From Nematostella vectensis (taxonomy: Eukaryota > Cnidaria > Anthozoa > Actiniaria > Edwardsiidae): DNA of 64,000 bases. The DNA lies in contig NC_064046.1 in assembly GCF_932526225.1 (NCBI RefSeq), positions 10,255,719 through 10,319,718 of the forward strand, in the 5' to 3' direction. Both the position numbers and the translations under genes were made by a program. The notes beneath the pieces are model-generated. The model saw nothing but the letters and a program-made list of their open reading frames with translations. It was not told the DNA's origin and did not search any database. The stretch's first letter is position 1; the number at the start of each line of letters is the position of its first letter. Shown here in pieces: positions 32,287 through 44,274 of this stretch.

Positions 32287-32434
32287 GTACACGTCATGGA
32301 TGCCGGGCGGGCCTAAGGGAAAAGACAGTGTCTATATTGGATACATTGGCTCATCCAAGTGGGATGACCAAGATGGAAATAAGTTTTATTTTGGATTCAT
32401 CTGTGAAATCACGCCTCTTGTTCGATTGGTTTGA
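32287..32434 (+). pseudogene. C-type lectin domain, C-terminal exon
   Basis: After acceptor TTAATCAG the frame reads YTSWMPGGPKGKDSVYIGYI, GSSKWDDQDGNKFYFGFICE, then ITPLVRLV and TGA. It matches the end of C-type lectin domains (WxPGxP ... CVxI ... KWxDxxC ... FICE). The cysteine normally before VxI is V/S here (DSVYI), and the one after KWDD is absent (DGN), leaving only the terminal C of ICE; the disulphides that hold the fold cannot form. With the broken PAN exon upstream on the same strand, I infer a decayed gene. Confidence 0.6.
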
Positions 32435-32447
32435 CAATAACCATGTA

Positions 32448-32710
32448 CACCTATTTTAAAAAAACGTTGTCAGTGCCAACGGTAAATGGCGATTGGCAAA
32501 CGGTAGTTCCAGCTCCGAAGGGTACCATGCGTCTCATTATATTTTCAACCAAATGCAGGAGAAAATGAAGCAATCATAGTATGATAAATTAAAGCCTGTC
32601 GATTTATAGCTCTGGCATAGCTGGAGTTCATTTTAAACCTTTCGCGGTTTTGGAAGTGTGGAACTGCTATCATCCATTCGCCATTTGCACTGACAAGGTT
32701 TCTTTTATCG
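32448..32710. mobile_element. MITE copy with CACCTATTT end (partner of 43556-43799)
   Basis: TA then CACCTATTTTAAAAAAACGT and TGTCAGTGCCAACGG at 32446 match the left end of the TA-flanked MITE at 43556. The inverse arm (CATTCGCCATTTGCACTGAC) lies at 32676-32695, but the last ~20 bp of the right terminus have diverged or been lost. It begins 13 bp after the lectin exon stop. Confidence 0.65.
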
Positions 32711-32719
32711 CAGTGGCTA

Positions 32720-33340
32720 TATGTCCGACAGTCGGGAAAGGTACTCAATGGACTATATGCCCGACAGTCGGGAAAGGTCCTCAATGGACAAAATGCCCGA
32801 CAGTTTTCAATTTTTTTTCCAACAACCCAGAATTGTCGACCTAGTGAGTTCAAAGTATTCTATATTTGTTGAGAAAGGGCAAGCAAACCTAAATTGAGTT
32901 TTGTTGTCGGTATTGGATGTTTTCTGTTGTCTAGGCACACTATAGAATCGTTATTTTAGTGGCACTGGAATTTTCTATGATATGCTGCTAAATGTAGCCA
33001 GTTCTCAATTTACCAAAATATCACAGTAAATTATCGACCTAGTGAGCTCAAAGTATTGTATATTTGTGGAGAAAGGGCAATTGAATCTAATTTGAGCTTT
33101 GTATTCGTAACGTTTTTCCTTGCAGTGACACTGAATTTTATCTTCTACAACTGTCGGGACAGGTCTCCAATGGACTATATGCCCGACAGTTTCCAATTTA
33201 TTCAAATAAGCCAGTAAATTGTCAGCCTAGTGAGTTCAAATTATCCTATAACTGTTTAGAAAGGGCAACAGATTTATAATTGAATTGGGCATTTAGGCCA
33301 TTGAGGATATTTCCCGACTGTCAGGCTATAGCCGTTTTTT
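32720..33340. repeat. ~187-bp-spaced tandem repeat region
   Basis: The block TCGACCTAGTGAGYTCAAAG...GAGAAAGGGCAA occurs near 32837, 33034 and (diverged) 33221, and CAATGGACTATATGCCCGAC at 32746 and 33169 (variant at 32786). Spacing is about 185-195 bp, implying three imperfect tandem units. Confidence 0.7.
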
Positions 33341-35589
33341 AATTAGATGTACGGGCTTCTGTTTTACAGCTTCCGATATTTTCTGCACGCGGGACTATTT
33401 ATCATTACCGTCATTTTTATCATTTTGAGTATTCGAGAATATCAATGAATATCACAAAGAAAATTCACGCACTGTCTGACTGGTGAAAAGATCCTTACAA
33501 GGTCACGCTATGACGCAATATAAAATATGTTATGAAACATTTCTGTTTCTTATTCAATAAATCATGTGAGTTTGAATTTCAAGGTTAAAATTGTCATTCT
33601 TCTGGGGAGAAAGTTGAACAAGAAACTCTCTTTCTCTCCTGGTTTGTTCTCTAACTCTCAGAAAAACACCCCGTTATCCATTATCCAGATAAAAAGGCAC
33701 ACAAAGAATGTGCGTTTTTTTGTACATTTTGCTGTCTGTACTCTTTCCTTATTTGAAAGTTAATTTGCATACCATTCAAAGCGCCTTTTTAAATTTGCGC
33801 GTCTAGAAAGTCATTTGTCAGTTGTATATGGAGGAATTCTTTCCCAATCTTCTTTACCCAGGTGCGTATCCAGGATTGGCTGAGGCAGTGTGCGCTGTCA
33901 TAGATATCATGTGGAAAAGGCATCGTTTATGAAAATTCCTTAAAGTCCATATAACCTTTCAGAGTTGATAGGTTTGGTCAATTCTTTATATTTTTATCTT
34001 CCAAATGTTATGTGGTTCGTATGGACCCTATAAAACGCGCGTTTTCGCTCAAATCTGTTATATTGAGGAATTTTGGTCAACCTTCGGTAAAAGGCCGTGA
34101 ACTGAAAGGCCCGAGTCCAGTCATTTGTGACGTAGATTGAGATGTCAATCAAATTATATGCGAAAATATATGCGCGCGCTAAACCGGTTCCCGTCATCAT
34201 GTCTTCTTAGTTATTGCTAAAGATCGTTGTGTGCTTACAAGTATTACCGTCATCTTTTCTATCTCAACCTGGTAGTCAAATGATTATTTAAGACATTGAC
34301 CCCTCAACTGGCCTGTACCGGCTTTGCGAAGTACCCACAACCCAAAAATTTAATCAATGCAAAATAAACACAACAAGATGAAGATACTCAGGCATCACTA
34401 TAAGGAATAAATGGTCTTGAAGATATGCATCCAACCAAGGTGACAGCAACTACTCTTAAGCCAAATAATGCCACAGGTTATTTGACAAATTTCAAATCGA
34501 ACAAGGAAAGAAAAGCAGAATCACCCTTTTAACAAAACGCTCAAAATACCACACAAGGGAGAGAGATCAGCAAACACAGCTCAAGACACAAATAGATGCT
34601 TTTATTCTGATCCTCCAGGTTCATTTACATGGCCTCAAAACACAATGTCCACACCTTGAAGGCTTGTAAAACCACTTGAATGGCATTACGGATTGCAAAG
34701 CATTCTGGGAGATCCAGGGAAGAAAATTACGAGGGTAGGGCCAGTCAACAGTCCTCTCCCCAAAGTCAGATGGTTTTTTATAAGTCTTTTCACCCCAAAG
34801 CCAAAAAAAAAAATCAATTCCAGGTCATACAGACCCAGAATAGCATGGTTAACAATTTTGGAATCAATTTGGTTCCAGAAAAGACAGCATTTAGGAGAGC
34901 TGTGGTGATTCATTAGAAAATCATTTTCTCATCCAGGCAAAGCCAAACAAGAAAAAATCACTGAATCCACCTTTGCTTGCAAATATCCATAAGCACAGTA
35001 CTAAATTTTACCCCAATAGACTTCATGATGTCCTAGGACACTCTCCCAATATGCTCATAGCTGTATTTTTTATGAAGAAAGCAACCATCAACTTGTGCTC
35101 GCATCAGCACAATGACGAGGAATTAAAAGTGGGGACCGCAAAGCACTGTTGGAAAGCTAGGATACCGCTGACTAGGTGCAACGGTATTTGACTTTGACGG
35201 TCTGTATAAAACTCAGAATAGTGGGGGAGGTATCTGCTTTCAGTCTTTTTTGTAAATTCAGCTCAAAAATAGCCAGGAGTTCAATGGTTAACTTCAGGAA
35301 AAAATCTGACAAATTTAGCAGATATTTTGTAGTCTATGAATTTTTATTTGCATTAAGCGCGCGCGCTGCATTCGCAATCAAGATGGCGACAGTATCACGA
35401 GCTCGCACTGTTTTTAAAACCTACAACAAAACGATTTTTTTCGCATATAATTCTCGATTTTAAATTATTTTACGCTTTATTGTGGGTAGCATTGCAATAG
35501 AAAACGCTTTGCCAATATTTTGTGGTATTGAAGTCTCTGAATTTTAACGAATTTAAGGAAAATACGTTGTTTTAGATTTTTACTCTTAA
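33341..35589. other. Segment with no recognised gene
   Basis: GTGCGTATCCAGGATTGGCT at 33861 is a member of the dispersed family seen at 27092 and 52277. The ATGGCGACAGTATCACGAG start at 35383 sits in a GC-rich context but gives only 27 codons. Nothing else is supported. Confidence 0.35.
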
Positions 35590-35591
35590 AC

Positions 35592-35820
35592 TTGGAATTA
35601 TTCACTCGATTCCACAGGTAGCCCAAGCTCTTTATTTGTCCCTATTGATTTTATGGTAAACATAGGGCGAAAAACAAAACTAGTTAAAAATAAAAATAAA
35701 AACTTGTTGAAAAGGCGTGTGTAGTCTAGTGTGGTGTTTATGTTTACTTTTTGCGTGTTCTTTGGCCGTATTAAAGCGCCTTTTTCAAGATTCAAGATTC
35801 ACGATTTGAAATTTTAAACG
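35592..35820. repeat. Dispersed repeat (inverse copy at 53330-53525)
   Basis: CCACAGGTAGCCCAAGCTCT and TATTTGTCCCTATTGATTTT at 35616 onward, through TTGCGTGTTCTTTGGCCGTA and AAGATTCACGATTTGAAATT, match the reverse complement of 53336-53523. The same left end (CCACAGGTAGCCCAGGCTC) recurs at 52803. Confidence 0.75.
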
Positions 35821-35824
35821 AACG

Positions 35825-36120
35825 AGGTGAAAGGTAGGGAAGTAATTTTGGACATACCTACGTTTCGTCCTCAAAAACGCACTTCCTCCCGCTTAATCGC
35901 GCTCAAATCACGGCGACATCCTCACAGATAGTTGGAGTCCAACCAGCCCAAACCTCAGCGCCACACGATTCTCCGTTGCAGAAAAATCCTGCAAAATATT
36001 CGCCTTTTTGTCGTCGAAATATGCTTGCCAACAATGAATTTGGCAACCGTCAAAATTGCCTCGTCCCCGTCCCCCCGGAGAGAAAGGTCAGTAACCCTGT
36101 GAAATCCCTGCTGAATGGCA
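35825..36120. repeat. Dispersed repeat, copy 2 (other copy at 25235-25555)
   Basis: Collinear with 25240-25553. It is directly followed by an extra copy of CAACCGTCAAAATT-ACGTC (36118 onward), as if partly duplicated. Confidence 0.75.
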
Positions 36121-39100
36121 ACCGTCAAAATTACGTCATCCCAGCCAGCGCAAAAACATACCGTGTACTTGTGGCTGCGTAGATTTGGTAAGGTTAATAA
36201 AGTTCCCTAACAAGTTTTTCTCTGCCCGGCGATATATGTGTACATTTTTTAAATCTGATTTTGATGTTAAAGGGCACGTTTTTTGCCCTAGTCTACGTGT
36301 TCGACTACGGCAAAAACGTTTTTTTTTTTTTTTTTTTTTTTAGAATAGTGCAGACTAATTTCGACGCTCCATCCCACGGAAGGGACCTCTTTTTGCGCTC
36401 GCGGGGACGAGGCAATTTTGTACCCCCCCCCCCCCCCCCCGTGTGTACACGCCTGTTGGCATTTGCACTGACGTTTCTGATATAGGTGTATTTACAATAC
36501 TGATAAAACATCCAACAATATATTTTTGGTTACCTCTATCAATATCATCAAACATTTATTACGTGGGTCTGCCCTCTTGACGCTACGAATGACGCCGCAG
36601 CATGTCATTTAGAAAAAAAAAGCACTTTATGGCGCGCTGTGTTCGGTGCGCACTTCATGTTTTTGTTTATGCAATTGCGACAGCTTTGATTATTACAAAT
36701 TGCGACAAAGGTTTATTACAAATAGCGATAGCTTTGGTTATTACGAATTGCGACTCTACACACGAGCCTTGACTTTGCAAAACGCGTTCCACGCCCAATA
36801 AAATCGTTGTTTTTTTCACAAAAGAAAGGAAATTTTAGACCATTAGATTATTATCCAAAAAAAAAATACCAAAAAAAATTTGCGCGATCAATGAAAATCT
36901 CCGAATAAAGAATTCAAAAAAGAAAACAAACATCCTTTACTGCCTCGAGCCTGAGTAAAAAACGCACGATACATAGATATTGAAAATCGTTTCTTTCTTT
37001 TGCATTCCATTTATTTTTCTATATTTTTACTGTTTTTTATTCTATTTTCTCGCCGATCATCAAACGAAAACCGACATGTATAGGAAAGCTGCGTGCGTGC
37101 CTGGGTGATCGAACGAGTGAAATTATGGAATGCCTAATAACGAACACTATTACGTAACAACATCACTTTTAAAAGGAAAGCATTGAAAATGATCAAACCC
37201 AATTTTCGAGATAATGGGGAAAATTAGCTGCAGGCTAATAATATTATTTAAAACGTTTATTTTTCTTCTAGCAGCTATTGTAGTAAGGTTTATGTATGGT
37301 CATCAAAGCAAAAAGTTATACACTCTAGCGTATTTTGATATCAATTTACTACTGTTCTTATCATTATTGAAATTTCGGGTTTTGGAATTAGGATGTTATC
37401 TGTGGATGGGTTTAAGGAATTATTCAATTAAGATAAAAGAACTGGCTTATTTAAGATCAGAAGGGGTCAAGGGAAAATCAAATACGAATGTTCTTTAACC
37501 TCCTGTTGGTGAAACATAGAAATCGTTGCTTTCTGTCAGCAGAATACCAAAGGTGAGAACTAGTATCCATTTCAGTCGGCTAAAATGGGGAAGCTCTGTT
37601 ATGCAATTTTCGAATGAATTTGATTAATTTTATAAAAAAAAATTCCCTTATAAATGGTTATTTGACGATTTTTTTACATAATAGTCGCCAATATTGAAGG
37701 AAAACAATGACAAATGTGAACTGACTCTTTGAGCTCTTTAATTATCTCGGGTTTTTATTTTCATCAATAAGAACAATAATGCAGGTATAGTTTTGAGTTT
37801 CTTGTTTTAAAACCCGTTACAATAAAAAAAATTAAGGTAATTAATCATTCGAAGCTTGCGCTTTTTTTTTTGTTTCACATATTTTTTAGGGGTTGCGCGG
37901 GGGGGGGGGGGGGGGGGGGGCACACCTTACTGGACCGCCAAAAATTGAATCACGTCACATCATGAGCACCCCACTCAAAAAATCCCTGCTGTATGTCTCC
38001 GTTCTTTTTAATGCAAGGAAAAACATTTTTAGTTGCTGTTTATGAGATCCCTTATGTAACTATGTCTTTTATTAGAAGTAGTAATTTTGCTTGGAGCAAA
38101 ATCAATTATTACGTAAGAAAGTATAACAAGAGTTCAACAAGCACGCGCTCACTTACCTGAGTGATCAAAAAAATAATAATGTACTCGCTAAGCTCCATTA
38201 TGCCAGCCGGAAGAACCCAACAGATCTGCTATCTCCCCAGCTTGTGGCAGCACATTAGCATCAATCTAACTAAAGGCCCTCGCATCTGATAAGATATTTA
38301 GGCAAAAGGGTTTATTTTTTCGTTGGTGTTATAACGCTCGGCACTTTCCTGGGTGGTGAGTGAGACAAAGTCTGCGAAGCTCATCGGGTGTTCGATGATG
38401 TGACCCCTTACAAAAAACACACATTTCTTATGTGAGTAATGGCATTTTTGTAAGACGATTGAACATTGTGAAAGTGTTTCAGCTTTTTCGGAGTAATTGA
38501 AAAGGCATTTTTCGAGCACAGGAAAAAAGCCTACGTGACCAAAAGGTGTCAGCCGCCATTTCGTTATCCTAACAGAATAACATTTTAGGGAAACCTATTG
38601 CAGCTTTTTAAAAGAAATTGGTGAATGAAGTATAAAACTTTTTTTAGTTATTTTAGTTATTTTATTATAGTTAGTTATTTTTACATTTATTCACAATTTT
38701 TTAGATTAATAAAATCAATAACAGTGATTTTGCTAGTACTCTTTAAATTTTGATAAGAAACCACGACATTTTTATGTACATAATAGCAATAGATATCGAT
38801 TTTCTATGTCACCATATAATCCCATTTTTAACAAAAGCACTGTCTAATCCATGCCTGATATGTGCCCCAAGCTTTTAAAAGACTTTATACACACACATAG
38901 ACAAACCCTTTCAATATAAAAAATGCACATCTGCAATTTTCATCTCAAATAATTTTTTGCACAAAAGGAGATATTTAGTTAAAGCTAACATTGGACATTC
39001 CCAAACAACAGCTATCCCTATGAACAATCAAATTATTTGCCATTTAAAACAAATTGTATAAGGAATTTATTTTGACCTCTAAGCTAAGTCGTCGCTGATT

Positions 39101-40520
39101 TTTAGAGTATAATATCATAAACCCTTTTTTGAGCAAGAGAAACTAAAAGCCTATGCACGAATTGTATGGGCTCCATCCAAATGATGTTTATGATTAGGGG
39201 TCGTCGGGTCTGACCTAGGTGATGGGGGGGGGGGGGGGGGGTGAAGATGGACTCAAGAAAAAAACATTTTTTTACATTTATAGGAGGCCAAAATATTTCG
39301 ACATAGAGGAGGCCGAATTTCAGTTGAAATATCTGGATTGAAGATCATTCATATACGGGGGAGGGAGCTAATAGCCATTAATTAATTTGCTCTCTGTATT
39401 CAATGCAGTCATGTCGCACACAATTGACCGTTGCGAGAAACGCGCTAGACAAAATACATTTTTCTGTCTGTCTATCATGACGCTGCTTTTTGAGGTTATA
39501 ATAATAATAATAAGAGCCAAGATACTTGTGTGTTGACCCCCTTTTATCTGCACTAGGTGATGCATTACTTACAACATGTATCCGTTGACATGATGACAAG
39601 GAGCTAAATCTATCGTGGTGTGGGCCGACGTGAAGGGTGATCTCACGCATAGCGGACATTAGACTAACGGAAGAGTGAAATAGGCTAGTTGGACTTTGTG
39701 GCACATACGACTGTGTTGGGATCTGCTACTCGTGGTTGTTGCTGGCCCCACCGCGGTTAAACATACTGAGCAAGGAACACCGTCCGGATCATTGTCATAT
39801 GAGTCTTTACTCACAACCCTTAAGAGAAAGGAAAGGACAGAAAAGCGAGCTGTCTTTGATAACTTGTACAAGGAACGCTATTGGGATCAAAGGATATTGT
39901 CAATGTCAGTCTGAACTTATGTGAAATTACGACAAAAAGCAGCGAAAAGCAAAAACGACAATAAGGAAAGGGGACAAAAACATTTATTGTTTTTGAGGAA
40001 TAAAAAACACGGAACATAGCACGTTTGGGAAAAAAATTATCTTGCATAAGATCATTGTGGTTTAGTTTATAAGGATGTACAAGCTGAAAGTTATACTAAA
40101 AATCCGTTTGCGATTAACTTTGTTCCTTGAGGAGTCGTGGACCATTTCGTGACGGTGACCGGTGTTCAATGACAGACTAATGGAAACACACGCTTAGAAC
40201 ACTCAGCAAAAAGTTAAATATAACCCCGCCGCAAGGCTATCAAGACTGTGGCTTCCGGAATAGCTAAACTATTCCACTTGTAGTGGCTCCTGAAATCCAA
40301 AGAAATTCGTGGAAGAACAAAGAATTTGAAAGCCTTTCAAGGCTTCTCGAATAGTATAGTACATGAAGTCTTTTTGTGCGATCACCAGATCACTGCTTCA
40401 CAATCCTTTGACAACGTTACCTTGAAAAGAAACAGAGATTTGTTTTAATGCTATTTTTGTGACGGTTTTTGAGACAGCTTTTTTGAGTGGTTATTAACGT
40501 CAGATTTACACTGGAACAAT
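36121..40520. other. Gene-poor, homopolymer-rich segment upstream of the GPCR
   Basis: Long homopolymers occur at 36320-36342 (T), 36423-36440 (C), 37900-37920 (G) and 39224-39241 (G). Short frames are present but none shows a domain; a 94-codon hydrophobic frame at 37214-37498 (plus) is unrecognised. The GPCR promoter and 5' UTR should lie just before 40521, but no motif is convincing. Confidence 0.4.
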
Positions 40521-43500
40521 ATGCAAACAAACCTTACATCAGCGCCAACCGAGCGAATTCTACCAACTACAGAACCCATAGACCACACAAGCAGAGCCTG
40601 GAAGACGGTAGCTCTGTTTTTCATCGCTGTTTGTATCATTATCGTGAATTCTATCGTGTGCGTGCTCGTGTTCCGTGATCGCCAGCTGCGTGACACGGTT
40701 CGTAACGGCGCCTTGGTGGGTCTTGCCCTCTCTGGCCTTCTTATGGTGGGAGTTCTGATATTTCAAATACTTACAAGCTTTGGCATCGGGAACAAGTCTG
40801 TTATACTTTGTGATATATTCGCTAAGGTATTCCGCGTACTTATTTACGTCAGCATTCTGCATATGTTTATTCTGAGTACTGATCGCCACATAGCGGTGTT
40901 TTCTCCGCTGCACTATCGGATGATCGTTACGCGGGCTCGCATGACAGTCGTGCTGTGTATGGCGTGGCTTGTACCGTGTATTTCTATCGGTATCATTTCG
41001 TTCTTCTTGGAGATAAATAAAGACTTCACTACTAAAAGCTGCTTTTTCGGTTGTACGAGATTATTTTTGAGGCATAAAACTCACCTAAACTTACGGATTC
41101 ACATGTACTTCAATGCAGTGGTCTTGTTTTTGATACCGCTGATCATCATCATCGTGGTAAACGCTCGTATTGCTAAGACGTCTTGGTACCAGTCTACTCG
41201 AGTGGATCCCATGAGCCATGTGAACATGCGTAATAGGCGACCGCGGACTCGTGAGATGAAATGGGCAAAGACCATTGGTAAGTCGTTAGATTTAGGGGGG
41301 GCGGTGTGGGGGACAGACATTACTTGACAACTGGGAAGAAGCAATACAGGGAAAAGAGGAGGTTACGGGCATTTGGAAAACACGAAAAGACATTTAAGGC
41401 ATCTCTAATGCTTGGTGCACACTAGTGAAATAACGACATAGGCGCGCGCACTGTTTGTTTATCTGTTCATATGTTCAAGTTTGAATGGCTCGACATAAAG
41501 GCATGAGCCCGACATTAAGATATGGACATAACAACATAAGAAAAAAAAAACTTGTTTTTTTCTTTAATGTTGTTATGTCCATGTCGGCTTAAGGTAATTC
41601 CCTTGAACTGCACTGCGCACCCCTTCTGCGCATAGTGGCGCGCGCTGTTTGTTCGAATTTTCCGGTATTAAGTGTGCGCGCGTTTAAGGTAATTCCCTTA
41701 AAATAGTTCTACAACCCAGAACTTTTTAAAACTTGGCATAAACAATATTGAAGTTAAGGGCTTTCAACAAATGTAATAAAAAAATGGGGGTACCGACCTC
41801 GTTTTCACAACAGAGGGGCGTAGATTTGACGCGTTTTTACTGATCGCGCAAGGAAAAATCCCAACTCTTAGTTTTCAAAAAGAGTGCCTATAGACTTTAG
41901 AAAATAAAGTTCTGTTTGTGGTAACCGACTTCCCCTAAGGGGGGGGGGGGGGGGGGGGTGCGCACTTATATGTATCATATGGAAAAAGCAAAGTATTCGA
42001 AGAGTCAGGAGCAAAAAATGGCGAAATTAAAATTGCAAGGTTGTGTTAGCTTACATTTTGTGTATATTTTGCATAGAGGTTCCTTGCATAATATAAAACA
42101 AAATAAGCTTTCTGAGATATGTTTGAGCAAAGTTGCCATAGATCATGAAAAAAGTAGCAATTTCGCCCAAATTGGGCAATTTCAGAAAAATCAAGAGTCT
42201 TTCAATCTCAAGAACGGATTATCTACCAAAAAATATTAAAGCTTACTTTGTTTTTTTATTCCACAAGGAACATCTATGCAAAAAATCAAGCAAATATAAG
42301 CTAACACGACCTTACAATTTGAACTTTGCCAATTTCTGCCCCTGTCATTCGAAGATGCCTGAATAAGAAATGACCTAATGACCCACTTTTTGGCCACCAA
42401 AATTGTGATTATTTGACATTTCACAAGCATTTTCAACAAATTTAGATGGTTAAGATCTACTGTCAAAAATTGTCTTATTACTTTGAAATTCCAATAATAC
42501 AGCCATGCTTGCAAAAGCCATAATAAAATTATGAAGATTACGCAGGTCTTCACTTAAAAAGAGATTCATAACCCATGTTTATATCCGTCTAGACTTAATT
42601 AACGCACATTTCCTTTAATTATCGTTTATTCCCCTATAATAATGAGGGCAATGTTTGGTTGTCGATCCAGGTCAACTGCTAAGGCTAGTTTTATTTCCAT
42701 TTTTAGTCTTTGGTGCTACCGAGATCACAGTAGTATAGTACGGCCAAAATCACCCATTTTTTTAAACGAGTAAGCAGCGATTTGAATCCTTGACCGGCGC
42801 CGTTGGACAATTAGGTACGCTCGGCTGAACACGGAGCGAAGCAAACTAGCCTGCGAGGTGGAAAGTCTGCAAGGCTGTCATCGGCGCACATTAATCTGTT
42901 ATATAAATTAAACAAAAATAAGAGATAACAGATTACTTACCTTGCTTCGAAAACTGACAGTTCTGAATTTTAGACCACGAAAATTTATGAAATCCGTATC
43001 GAATGCGCCGGTGACAGCCTTACTCGTTTTAAAAAATGGCTAGCGGCCAGGGAAAATAGTTTAGCTCGGATGTTTTGCCACATACCGAATGTAAGTGTAC
43101 CCTGGCATAGGTCTGCGAGAAAAAAATATTTCGTTTGTTGTATTTTCCTCGCGAATTTCGACGGTATTTGAGTGCTACCGAAAATGGCGCCTCCAACCTT
43201 GTTTCTTTTCTTAGTAGGGGGAGAGAAGTCATATATTTCGTTACGAAAACCCCCAAAAATCGTATATTACACATAAATATGACAACAACAAGGCATGTTC
43301 TAAGTTTTAAGGCAAAAAATCGCGACTTCAATCCACTCGTTTTACCTCTAAGAATAACAGCCGATTCCAAGCTACGAACAAGCTTCAAAACCATTGCCTG
43401 GGCTACCTGTGGTGACGGTTGGTGTATATATGATTTGAAGCATCTCAAAAGATATTATTGTGTTTTAGGTCTACTGACGGTTGGTGTATATATGATTTGC

Positions 43501-44220
43501 AGCATCTCAAAAGATATTATTGTGTTTTTAGGTCTAGTGACGGTTGGTGTATATACACCTATTTCAATGAACGTTGTCGGTGCAAATGGCGAATGGCAAA
43601 TGGTAGTTGTAAGATAAATCGCGGCTTGTGGGTATTATAACCCCTAAGAGTAAAGAGTAATTAAACTAATCGTACGAGTTATTCACATTTCCCTGCTTTT
43701 AGTGAAATATGAGGAGCCCTTGGTAATTTTTGATGGTAGCACTGCCATTTGGCAATTGCCATTTGTCATTTGCGCTGACAACGTATTTTGAAATAGGTGT
43801 ATGATTTGCAGCATCTCAAATTAGACTATTGTGTTTTCAGGTCTAGTGGTGGGTGTATTTATATCATGCTATATCCCACTCATGTCCCTTGACCTCTACC
43901 AAGTAATTAACGGTCCCAGCCTCCAAGCATCACAGGCCATGTACTATCTCGCTTACATCAATGCTATCATCAACCCAACCATCTGTACCCTACGTAGCCG
44001 GGACTTCAAACGTGCCCTTGCGTCGTTATGGCTACGCCGTGACGTCACACCACAGGATATCCACAGGGATAGTGTTGTAACAGTTAGTAGCACGAGGCGC
44101 GATGAAGGTGAGGGCTGGTTGTGGTGGTTCAAGAGAGACGAAAGTGAGATTTCTTCAAGCACTACTACGACTTCTTTCACGTTAGTCATCTCAAGGTCTA
44201 GCCTAGAAGTAGCCTGCTAG
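40521..44220 (+). CDS. Class A (rhodopsin-like) G-protein-coupled receptor, two exons
   Basis: Exons 40521-41277 and 43841-44220 join in phase (ATT G|GTAAGT ... TTTTCAG|GT) to give 378 residues. Seven hydrophobic segments are visible: TM1 about 29-51 (N43 = 1.50), TM2 62-84, TM3 97-119 (C97 = 3.25, then D121-R122-H123), TM4 142-162 (W149), TM5 195-216 (P206), TM6 251-272 (C262-Y-I-P265) and TM7 284-304 (N297-P-T-I-C301), followed by a helix-8-like RSRDFKRAL. N4 in NLTS is a glycosylation sequon; C97 can pair with C174/C178 in ECL2. Departures from the family: D2.50 is G72, DRY is DRH, W6.48 is Y263 and NPxxY is NPTIC. The ligand cannot be inferred; amine/adenosine-like cnidarian orphan receptors look similar. 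The single intron splits TM6. Confidence 0.93.
41407..41594. mobile_element. Foldback element, copy A (truncated)
   Basis: TGCTTGGTGCACACTAGTGA at 41410, then ATAACGACAT, and inverted ...GTTATGTCCATGTCGGCTTA to 41594. The same ends and internal ACATAACGACATGG motifs occur at 44955-45187 and 45285-45440. Lies in the GPCR intron. An AAGGTAATTCCCTT repeat at 41592 and 41688 follows. Confidence 0.7.
41990..42366. mobile_element. Inverted-repeat MITE, copy 1 (GPCR intron)
   Basis: The left arm (about 42008-42130: CAAAAAATGGCGAAATTAAA ... GTTGTGTTAGCTTACATTTT ... TATAAAACAAAATAAGC) is mirrored by 42240-42355. The family also occurs at 44275-44705. Non-coding. Confidence 0.75.
43414..43560 (+). repeat. 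62-63-bp repeat copying the GPCR exon 2 acceptor
   Basis: GACGGTTGGTGTATATATGA...CAGCATCTCAAAAGATATTA then TTGTGTTTTTAG|GTCTAGTG begins at 43414, 43476 and 43539. The repeated block ends in a 3' splice site plus the first bases of exon 2, so acceptor-like sites lie at 43468 and 43531, upstream of the real one at 43840 (TTGTGTTTTCAG|GTCTAGTG). Confidence 0.88.
43556..43799. mobile_element. TA-flanked MITE (mariner-like) inside the acceptor repeat
   Basis: Inverted ends CACCTATTTCAA...CGTTGTC and GACAACGTATTTTGAAATAG then GTG extend over ~45 bp. TA is present on each side (43554-43555, 43800-43801), and removing the element restores GGTGTATATATGATTTG as in the neighbouring repeat unit. TA target duplication is the signature of Tc1/mariner-type transposition. 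Confidence 0.85.
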
Positions 44221-44274
44221 CCGGCTTTCAATCGGGGCGCAAAGGCCGAGGATCGCTTGGGCCGATAATACGGA

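Noticed and set aside
35383-35463. ATGGCGACAGTATCACGAG as a gene start
   Set aside because: Good start context but only 27 codons to a stop and no donor that leads to a recognisable exon.
36261-36555. Frames on both strands over 36.26-36.56 kb
   Set aside because: They run through T, A, C and G homopolymers and have no other content.
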